A stretch of 64,000 bases of DNA. It comes from Arctopsyche grandis (taxonomy: Eukaryota > Arthropoda > Insecta > Trichoptera > Hydropsychidae). A program made the position numbers and the translations under genes. Where the stretch lies: the NCBI RefSeq assembly GCF_051622035.1, contig NC_135359.1, positions 18,437,501 through 18,501,500 on the forward strand, read 5' to 3'. Below, piece after piece: positions 1 to 11,200 of the stretch. The notes under the pieces are model-generated. The model ran no database searches, was not told the origin of the DNA, and saw only the letters and a program-made list of their open reading frames with translations. Positions within the stretch are counted from its first letter, which is position 1. Every line of letters starts with the position of its first letter.

Positions 1-168
1 TTAAGGAACCGTTTCAACAATGATCAGATAAAATTGGCAAACTCTGATAATAAACGATCGACTTGAACTCACAAACACCCAATTCTGATCGGCAGTATAG
101 CGGGCACTAACCCAATAATCACTTGGTGCTAAATATACACGCTCCCACTGAACCATACTGCTGGCTAA
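1..168 (-). repeat. SINE-like repeat, copy 1 (cut by window edge)
   Basis: Read on the minus strand, this begins with a tRNA-like head (GCCAGCAGTATGGTTCAGTG, box A-like) and ends in a tail containing AGAGTTTGCCAATTTT and TTGTTGAAACGGTTCC. The same tail occurs at 55341-55528 on the minus strand and, more diverged, at about 3203-3345 on the plus strand. The heads differ more than the tails. The tRNA-like head and shared tail are seen in the sequence; calling it a SINE is inference. Confidence 0.5.
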
Positions 169-170
169 TG

Positions 171-239
171 GTAGAGCATATTAACAATGCGTAGAGCATA
201 TTAATTGTTATATCGATGCGTAGAGCATATTAACTGTTA
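171..239. repeat. Short tandem repeat, GTAGAGCATATTAA unit
   Basis: Three copies of GTAGAGCATATTAA start at 171, 191 and 220, separated by short variable spacers. They lie directly beside the SINE-like copy. Confidence 0.7.
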
Positions 240-1646
240 CAATTAGTAGGAGAAATGCTATAGTCGTTGGCCACTTGAATTGCAATGTATTTCTATCAGT
301 TATTGAAGTCCAAGCTGGAAGTCACAAACGCACGCTTCATAAATCTATTTCACATATCACGAGTTCCAAATTTGATCAATTGTGACGGACACGAGTGAAT
401 AAAATGTTATTAAAAGTACATCAAAGTATAGATATTTAACAATAAAAACGATGATATTTTAATAGTTTTTCGGAGAATATTAAAATCGTGAATGTCTAGG
501 CAGATCTTCAAATGGCTACGCTGTGCGACGGTGCTATTGTTTACTACTAACATTATTGTGGTCTAATCGAAGGCTTTTTTGATAAATTTTTGATTGAATA
601 TTACTCAAAAAGGTATGATCTAATATATCTGATTAAAATTTTACCAAAAATATAAGAAATTTTGGCTAGAATATCAACCATCGAGTTTGATAATCAAGGT
701 TTTTAAAGTATGTATGTATACCTCCACTCAACTCCGAAATTAATTTAATTCATTTTGAATTATTAATTTATAAGAAACTACAAAACTTGGCTGCCACAAA
801 TTGGCACAGTCTTCATTTTTTGCGGTAAATTTGTATCTTTATTTTGTGAATTGTTAAACCGATAAACAAATTTTGACCTTTTTTGTATCATCATTAAAAC
901 GTAACTATTCTAATAGATTTTTCTCACTGAATACGAATATGATAATTAAATAAATATTTTCAACACGAATACGAATACAATAATTAAATATATATATAAT
1001 CAATCAGATGTGTAAACTCAATTCTGAACGGAAATAAACTACCACTTCCGGTCCATGAGTTTGTATTAAAATCTCACAATATCTGAATAAATTATTATGT
1101 CAATGCATCGAAAATAAATTTTCAGCTTCTTGTGTGCTACAGTTTTTGAAATATAGCTTTTTTTAAAACAAAGTTATACACATCTGCCAACAGTTACACT
1201 GTGCGTCGAGGGTATAACATGTAATGTCATAGAATTCTAAGTTTTTAACATTTAAATCAACAACTTTGGCATGGTCATTGACTATGTTTGCGTTTCTAAT
1301 ATCACGTATAGTCCAACACAAATATCAAGTATATCTTAATTTTGATTTTTTTTATAGGTTAAGTTTTTTTTATTACAACTTCTAGCATAAGTGCTTTTCA
1401 GACACTACAGAGCATTTCTAGTGTGTGCCATTTGGGGAAATATCTTGGAACGGATATTTTTCCTAGTAGTTTCACAATTCCGTATAGAAAAGACAAACAC
1501 AAGTGAAATTTACATAGAGAGCTAGAAATTGTATTCTGAATGCCAATCTGTGTATTGATCAAATAAATTCGAACCATTCTGTAAATTGTATTATAGTATG
1601 AAGTAGTTAAATAAATATTTCTAAGATTCGTTTGATTTTGTTACAG
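240..1646. other. Non-coding flank or intron upstream of the first PTB gene
   Basis: AT-rich sequence with no supported exon. A CACTTCCGGT motif at 1043-1052 lies in sequence resembling the repeat family at 59.7-60.5 kb. Because the next exon opens with a splice acceptor, this stretch is probably at least partly a 5' intron whose first exon lies outside the window. Confidence 0.4.
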
Positions 1647-1720
1647 GATGCTGCAGTGCTCGAGCGCTGGATGATCGTGCGGTGACAAAGATTTGAACAA
1701 GATAAACGACAACAACGACA
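1647..1720 (+). other. 5'UTR part of the first coding exon, with two uORFs
   Basis: A pyrimidine-rich acceptor ending TTACAG precedes 1647. Two tiny upstream ORFs occur at 1648-1674 (8 codons plus stop) and 1671-1685 (4 codons plus stop), overlapping as ATGA. An in-frame TAA at 1703-1705 precedes the chosen ATG at 1721, so translation cannot extend upstream within this exon. The uORFs could dampen translation; that is inference. Confidence 0.55.
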
Positions 1721-4700
1721 ATGTTGGCTAAACGGGACGTGAAGAAGTCCTACTATGTGTGGTTCCTCGGGGCACAGGAGGCACGATCAGCTCGTGGCAC
1801 ACGGCATGCCCTAGCATCCCTGGCACGCCTCGAACGACGAGCGCACGACCTAGACCCATTCAAAGTCACACTACAGGTAAATTACTGCCGAAAGTGATGT
1901 ATATTTCCATATTTTCAATCTATACCTATTGCATGTCGACGAAAATTTGATAACTTTTTGAGCTTGACTAAAACTGGTTTAAAGACCGAGTAAAAAAGCT
2001 CTCATACGCTTAGACATGTGTTGTGCGTTCAGTTATGACATGAATATGTGATCCAATTAAAACTCATGCAAAAATTTGTTCTCGATGATTTGACAGCTGA
2101 GGCTTTGGGTCAATGGCCTCGTAAACCGGAAAATTTTCCAAGTGGACTTAATGTCGCTTTTTTTATCTTTCTGATAATTGTTAAATTGGAATGCGATTGT
2201 CCAACTTGCCTTCGAATATTAACTGTTTTATTTTTTTTTATATTGATTGCATTGTGTTTGGAACAGGTCTCTCCGAAAGGTTTGAAAATAATTCAAAACG
2301 TAGACGGTAGAGGCAAAGGTGGACGTGGTAGAGCGCATACTGTGAAACACTTCCTGCCAGCTGATAGTGTTACAGAAGTAGTAGCTAGAGGAGATGCTGT
2401 CGTCTGTGTGCTTCTTCTGTATAATCCAGTCACTAGGTATTATATAAAACGTGCATGTCCATATGTTATACAATAACTTGAAAATTTACATTGAATAACA
2501 TTGAAACTACTTTTGTGTGTAGGTGTCCTCTGCATGCGCACGCTTATCGGTGCGATTCAGAGCAGACAGCTCAAGCACTGTGCGCTCAATTGAGAACAAT
2601 AGCATCTCTCGGACCGGAAGAAGAAGAGGAAGATGATCCAATTCCTTTGGAAGACTCGCCCGAGCCTATTGAACCGCTTAATCAGCATCCTCAAGCAGAG
2701 GCAAGGTTGGCACCGGAACAGGAAGTCGTCGCTGAACGACTGGCGGCCGAACTCAGGAGAAGACTGGCAGGAAGAGAACCGTTACTTTTACCTCCTCGCG
2801 ATTATGACACTTTGAGAAAAGGACCTGCAGTGCCTGCTCCTGTCACAGCGAGACGTAATGGCAAAGGTGTACTTGGATCTTCAGCTGGATCCAGCGGCAT
2901 CGGGAGCGACTTGGCTCCTTCGCCAGATCGCCCACACACATCTAGTGGTAAGGATTTCAAATTAACATTCCCTTTTCAAGATTTCAATGTGCGCCATTAG
3001 ATACATAAAATTCTACTATTAATTAGCTGAATTCTTGCCCTCCTTTAAAACATTTCTCGTAGTAGATAGACTCATCCAATTCAAACTCTTTATTTCTGTT
3101 GGTGAATCATCTACCTGTAAAACTCATTATTGAAACATCAATTTTCATAATACCCATTGTGTATTATGTCTGGTCTGGTAACCATTTTTTAAGTAGATCA
3201 AGCCACAGCGTAGTGCACTAGTAGAGCTATTGCATACCAGTAGAGAGGTTGTGGGCTTAAGTCCCGGCCAAATACGCTGCTAGCGAGGTGGTTATTAAAA
3301 ACACAGATCAACCGTCTCCTGTTAGAATTTTCCGATTTTTAATCGGTGTGACGGATAACATAAATCGGTACCCCCCCCTCAGTTTATCGCGAATTCGAGT
3401 TCGAATCTTAAATTTATTGAATCTTATAAAATGCTACCTACATATGTACATTTCTCGCAAATTTGTTGTGTATTAATTTTATTGATTGTCCATAGATGTC
3501 TTTTTGTATATTATATCGATGGCTTAGTGCACAGATATTGTATGTCCAGTTTTGAATTTGTAACGAATTTTAAGTGGTATACATGTATACAAGTATACAA
3601 GGTAATTTATGTGGTATACATAAATAACCTTGAAAGGAAAAACCTGAATCATTCCAGCATCTACAAACTTTAATTCGATACTAGTTAAAAGTGGCCTTAC
3701 AATATCAGTGCACTAAGCCATCGATATGTCCTATTATGCTTGAATGAGTACTTATGTATTTGTACAAAAATAAAAATCTAGTCATATCTGTCGCATTGGG
3801 ATAATTCCTGTCATGGCACATATGATATATGCAATAAAAAAAATCGATTCATAAGTTCGTGTGTGGATTTATAAAGTTTATTATGAATGTATGGAAGTAA
3901 TCTCTATATACATATGTAGTATTAAGTTACCTATAACAATATAAATATAAATTTTGGCGAACTACAGAAAAACTCAACAAGCTTAACTATTTTTATACAA
4001 TGATTGTTCAAAAAAAAAAGTTAATGAGAGAATTTGAATTGCATGAGCCGAGCCTTTTAAAATATTCATAAGTTTTTTAATGCGCTCATTGTACAAATCG
4101 ATATGAATATTAGCTATAAGATATTACGTATGAAAAAACTTACGTACGTATATCCATTTAGGAAGTAACGGTGAATCCACTTCTGGCCAGTCGTTTCCAA
4201 GTTCGGGTCGCGACCTACAATTGGACCGTCGCGTCGTCAAAATACGTATAAATATGATTTTTTTCGTCTGATCGTTACAAACAATTGGCTCGGTGACCTA
4301 GTCGCGAATATGTAGTGTAAATATAATACAAAAAAAAAAACCACATATGTTTAATCTACACGACTTGTAGGATGGTCGAGACCATATTACAGTCCGGCTG
4401 TCGTGTACCCAAGACACCCACTCTATATTGTTTTTTCTTGTATCGGATTCATTATCTGGAAGCTACCGAATGTCGAGTTCATATTCGGAATACCAGACAA
4501 CTAATCAATTACTGATATTGGGTGGTGCACCCGAAAGTTATAGACAAACAGGTTCTTCCTCCATACACTTTTCACACACTGACCTGATTACTGGCTGACT
4601 TGCGGCGCCGAATTCTTCGGCAACTATTCATGTTTTTGGGCCGCAATGACCGGTTATTATCGACGATTTCGTACGTCGTGACCGATGCCGGTGGTTTATT

Positions 4701-5170
4701 ATTTTTTTAACATATTAATTTCATTATATATATATGCACAATTTTGCTATCTTGCATAACACTAGTAGGTTATTCGCGTTCGTGCTAATAACCTGCCATT
4801 TTCTCCAAAGCATGCATTTCGTATTCCCTGTCTGTGTTCGTTTGATGATTGATAGTTGTTAGAATTTTCATTTCAACCGATTCTGTTCATTGTGTAATTG
4901 AGTTTCACCCCTCGAACTTGAGCTTGCTCATGCGATAAATTTCTGTTAACCGATTGCACATATGACTAACTACTTCCCGGTTATATGTATGTAATTACAT
5001 ACATATACATATGTACTATTGCTCAAAATATTACGTATTATTTTAGTTCCTTGTATTGTGTATAGTTTTTTTAATACGAATATTTCAGAATAAGATAACT
5101 AAAATAACATAAAAAGTCTAATTAAGTAAGTACGTATATGTATTTTTTATACATGACTACATATCAATAT

Positions 5171-5241
<71 letters not shown>

Positions 5242-8200
5242 TACATATAAATATAGATATATATATGTATTTATGTACATTGTAGATATGTACAGCCGTG
5301 AACAAACATATAGGAAAAAAATATTTTACCGTCGAAGAAAATTTGGTATTTCATTCCCTTTTCACTTCTTAGCCTAATTCATTTTTGGGATTTATTAAGA
5401 CAGTTAAAATTAGATAAAAATTCTATTATATTCTTATTATATTCCTGTTTTTGATATTATATTCCTGTTTTTGATCGATTATTTTATAGAACCAATATCA
5501 CTGTACCTTTTTAATCTCGTTTGTACCACTTGTCACGTTATTTTAGTTGTTTTGAAATTTTTATCTTTCTCGACCCTTGAAAATGTATTAAAATAATCTG
5601 AGCTCCATTTTCCTCACTCGACTCCCGTATTTTTGGCATTCTTTATTTAAGGAAAAAATAGCAGAAACGGGAGCAATAAGAACAACGCGACGAAACCACT
5701 ACTCTTAAAATACTGATTTGCGTAAAAAGGACGATTTCGTATTTTTTTTAAATAATAAGCAACCCAAAAAAGAGAAAGTAGGGTTAAACAATAGAAGAAT
5801 TTCTAGTAAGACGCAATGAATCTGCTCTTTCAAATTCCTAAGTATTTTCGGTAAAAAGCATTTATTTACAGTGGCGTAATACATTTGTCCACGGTTGTAT
5901 AACACCGTATATTGAGTCAATACCTTAAATTCTAAAATTTTACTCAATTTTTCCTTCGTAGAAGTTGTGTATAGTTCATTAGACGATATTTTATAGGAAT
6001 ACATATTTTAATGCCTTTTAGAATTTGAGTGATAACTTTTTTTAAAGAAAATCTTTTCCCATTTTTTTCTATTGAAAATTTAACTATTAAAAATCTCTTT
6101 CAAAACTTTACTTATCCAATTACATACTTTTTCAATATTTTTATATGAAAATATCAGTATAAGAACTATGATTACTATAAGGCAGATCTTTAATAACACT
6201 ATTATTCGCTTTCATATCTTCAAAAATAGCACAGGTGAATTTTAATAATTACCTTATAATCAGAATGATTCAAGACCAAGAAAAACTTTGCATAAAAAGA
6301 GATAAATATTAACGGATATAGTAGTAGTAGCAGTTGTGTTCGACGTGCAGAAAATCTCATACATATTAATACACTCGCCTGTAAAATGATTGTTATTAAT
6401 AATTCATTAAGCGTTACGCAAATCACTATCATAATAATTCAGGCACCGTTGATCAAGCACGGTGAGGTCACGACTATCTGGCCAATTCGAAAGGAAAATT
6501 CAACATTTCTTGCGCTAAATAGCGACAAAATTGTGCATGAATTTGCACATGACACGCCCAATTCAATCAAGCCATTCATCTGAACTTTTCATATCGCCTT
6601 TGATCACATTATATCATGTGGTTTGTTTTAAGAGATGACGGTACACAGAATAGCAAAATTTGCGTGTAAATACTGACTAACATTGCGATAACGAGTTCTT
6701 TATATGTTAAAGTTGAAAGTTGAGGAGAAATAAAAAAAATGCATGTTATATACGCATGTACATACGTGTGATTTCGAGGACACCAAGATTTCCATGGTGC
6801 CATCAACATTCCTATCTTTAACAAAAAAAAAAAAAACTACTCAACAACACAATGATGTCGTATACGTAGTCTTATGTATGTATATGGAAGCTTTTTTTCT
6901 ATTTGCCCTCCACTCACTTTTTTCTCCTTCAATTGACAACCTGTGGTTTTTGAACAATGATTATTTTAGAAACTTCACCTTTCGAAAAATCTAGCTTTAT
7001 AGGGAATCGTCTTTCATATCAATTAGAGAAACTGGGAAAGTTTTATCGATGATCTTGGTCACAGTGTCTAATCCTAGCATGTAAAAGACAACTCTCTCTA
7101 TTACTATCTAGCTCAAGCTTTTAGTGTGCATGTATAATGAGAATTAGTATGTTTCCTTCCAATAAAATTTCAATATTTTCCTTGTGGAATTCTATAAACA
7201 GTGCTAATGATACTAATAAAAAATCCATATCTTGGTTCGAAAATGCGTAAATATTTTTAGCGAAGTAAAAACGTGCATAAATCTATTATCACTTTTAGCC
7301 TCGTAGACTTTCCTTCTATGAAAATAGTATTTCATAAATACTATGTACATATGTCCCCCATAGTATTTTCAAAATACTATAGAGGACCTCAAAACCGCCA
7401 CTTCTAATCCCCTGACTGAACGAAAAGGTTCTCACCGACTGTTTTGAATTGTCTTTTTTTCAAGGTGTGCTGAGGCACTCTTTGATGCAAAAGAAGTTTG
7501 TATGGGTTTTTACCTGTTCCAGACAGACCCTTTTACTCAGATTACGTATCATGTCTCAAGAAATTTGGACGCATGTTACAGAATATAATTTACAGGTGTA
7601 ATTGCATGCTTCTCAATATCTGACGCGCTGACTGCATACATAAATATATAGACAAAATGCCAACATCAATATTAAATCACTACCATAAATAAATATAAAA
7701 CTTGTTCGTATTTATATTCCGCTAATGATACACGTATACATCTGCAAGGTCTTCGATACCTGTATGTATCCACTGCAAAATAATCGAAATAGTTAAACCG
7801 CATATGTTTATAGGAGTGCACATGCAAGTTTTGCAGCACAGCTTTCTCTCCCTGTAAACTTTCTCGGCCAATATTTTGACACTGATTCCCCGCGAAAGAT
7901 CAACAATGTCACGTGTTTCGCACACATTCCGACAAAACTATTCAACACGTCGAATGAACAAACGAAACACATTTTATGCCCATAGGCCATTTTGGTCTTA
8001 AGCGGCTCGTGATTCTGCGGCGAGCGTGGATGATTCGTCCGATTGCGAAACCGAATTGAATGCAGTGTCTTATTCAAATGTTCGTTGCGTTTCGAAACTT
8101 GAATGTCGTTTGCATTGTGTCTTGAGTCGGCACGTAGGTATTTAATCGTCGGGACTTTTTACGTTTTGGCCTTTCAAAGGCGCAATAAAACAAGGCGTGT

Positions 8201-11200
8201 AAAGTCTTCGTTCGATCCGCCTCTGAATCGTTGCTGAAATCAACCCACGAGACGATGACAAAATTTCCATGAATTTTCATCGTGTTTTACCCGATTGCTG
8301 TAACTGCAGCTTCTCTGTACAAGTTTCATATATCATGAGTCATCGATGCAAATAATTGCCAGAATCCTCCAAAAATATCTTGGAAATAACAATGAATTTA
8401 TTATCTTCATAAAACAGAAAGAATATGAATAAAAGAAATATAGAATAAGACTAAAATATAAAAAGAAAGATAAAAGGAGAGACAAACCAAAAATTGGCAT
8501 TAAAGAAAATTAAATAGCTACCATATATATGTATTTATGTAGTAGAGCTCGAATATCCTCTAGGACTCATTTCTAAAATATTTAACCGACAATTTGTTAT
8601 TTTCCTCAATTAAATTGAATCATACACATGCATATAGTGATTTAATTCCTTCACCGCAAAACTGATTTTTTAAATGCATCTAAAATAAGGCGACCATTCA
8701 TACTGATTTAACTAGGACAGTACTTGTGTTTTGGGTATCTGTCCTGGTAAGTCGTGAGATAAAACCTATACACCTTTTTATGTAATAGAGATTTTGTATA
8801 TAATAGATGGATAAATATACAAATTCTTCGGCGAAAATGATGTATCCTACAAAAATATTTGCAAATTAGTCAAATATTGTTTCCATTAATCAGGAAAAAT
8901 TGCACCAGCCGAAGGATTTTTTTCTTTGATAAACAATATATAGTTCAGCGATAGAACGAAATTGAATGTTTAAACCTTAAAATGTTTGCACTTATGTAGT
9001 ACAATTTTAACCAGTTTTGTGAAGAGCATTCTAGAAAATGAATTCATTTTATCATAAATGTGCGTCCACGATTCTTCAATCTTCGTTTTAAAGTATTTAG
9101 AAATATGTTTTTGGAAAAAAATGTCCTGGTTTTGGATTTGGAAAAAATGATTCTCTAACAGCTTACCTTTGGATAAATGTGGCACGTAATATCAGATAGT
9201 TTGAAAATAAATTTTTGTTCATTATTTTGCAAGTTTATAATGTACTTTTAGAAGGTGTATAGTTTATCATAATACAATTTATCTTAAAAGTTAATTATTA
9301 TATTCCTTGTCGTTGATGTGTATTAGATCACTTTGTGAATATGTTTATTTATATCAATGATAAAACCTACCTCTTCATATTATCTCTAGTTTTTCCAAAA
9401 CAAAAAAAAACCCAAATGTCACGACAGGGTGCTTACCATTCATTTCTCAGGATAAAACTCATTCAAACCAGTCTAGACTGGTTTGTGAACAACAAAAAAG
9501 AAAAGGAACAAATCCTTTCAATTCCGTCTATCTCATATATATGTACATATTTCTATTCATTCAAATCAACATACATATGTATGATAATGCATGTACATTC
9601 ATATCTGTGTGCTTGCAAATGACAATGTAGATAGGTACTTAAGGTCACCACAGCCCGAGTGAAATGTCATCATTAAAAGGTTGATCGATGGTTCGTCAGG
9701 CGCCATGTCTCCAGTGCACCTCAGGAGCACGCGCGCACCATCGGTCTAATGGCCGTTGCTTCGAACAATGGTGTGAATGGCTCCATAGTCGTTAAGGTGC
9801 TGTGAGAAAATCGATGGATAGTTTTCCTTTTGTGCGACTGACTGGTAATGTTATTGTTGCGTGTGCCTCGTCTCTCCAGCGAAGCTGCCTGGGTTTATTG
9901 CACGTACTCCAGAACAACTGCACACACATCCACATTGATTATTCTCGTGAGCTACCTCTACCCATGAAATGGTAGATTTAATCTCACATTTGTATTCTAG
10001 ACGTCGATGGTACTGTTTTGTAAACGCTCACACATACACACGCGTGTCTCGTGGGTATCACGATTCCGTGCGCTTCGTTCGAATGGTATTGCCCACATCG
10101 ACTCCAAGATCCCACGTAGATTTTTCATTTGTTATCTTAATTATTATTGGGATTAGTGATTTTCTTACAGCTTAATCTCTCTCATTATAAATTACCTTAG
10201 ATCAAGATGAGTCCTAATAGTTCATTTTTAAGTCAACTAGTCCAATCAGGACGTTCGACTGATCCAATCACTGTAAAACGTACAATACTTCCACTAGTGT
10301 AATACAAAAGCATTCGATACGAATTATTTTATTCATATGGTCATAGTTACATTAGCATTTCTCCGACACCATAATTTTTAATTAAAATGTCTGTCTACAC
10401 TAGGGTTTCTGATTTCCCGGACTTTTTCAATTCCCGGGACACGGAATAGAGCTCGGGATCGTTCCCGAGATTCCCGAGATCCCGTGACAATATTTAAAAA
10501 AAAAGTAAACAATATACATATATTATTAACTGGAAGAAATGTAATAATAATAATAAATTTATTTGAAATAACTTCTTAATAATGCCATTTCTAGATTTGG
10601 CACAAATATTTCCAGCAATGGAAAAAACTCTTTCAATTTTGGTCGAAATTTATTTTATTGTTAAAATGACGATTTAATTTAATTATATGCTTTTTTCTGT
10701 ATATAAGTTGAGACTGTTTTTATTTACGTTATTTAGTAGTTTTGTCTTTGATTACTCCTTATATAAGTAATTCTTCATTCATCGTCAAACACACAATCGT
10801 CTTATCTTTGTCAGAATCTAAAAAAGTTTCTTCCACTGTGGAATCGCAATACAAGAAGGATACACTACATAATAGTTTCATTGTAGGATATATGTATTCG
10901 TCTTTATTAACGCATTTAAAGACCGTTTTAATTGAAATATTTTTCCCAGGATTTGAGATAAGAAATCCCGAGACACGGGACATCAAAAATTCTGTGAGTT
11001 CCCGGGAATTTCTGTCCCGGGTCGACTCGGGCAGAAACCCTAATCTACATCCGGTTTAGTTGTTTAGTGGAATATTTAATTATATTGTAGAACTCGACCC
11101 ATATACCTGTATATACATATGTATGTAGCTGATCTCAACTAAATTACTTTTTGAAAGCTTTTCTTTCATTTCATACCACGATCTTATGTTTATTTGTTTG

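Noticed and set aside
2948-3000. Extension of the third PTB exon to a stop at 3000
   Set aside because: A GTAAGG donor at 2948 joins in frame to the 12649 acceptor; the extension is probably intron.
5138-5377. 79-codon ORF rich in Tyr-Ile
   Set aside because: It is a translation of the (AT)n microsatellite.
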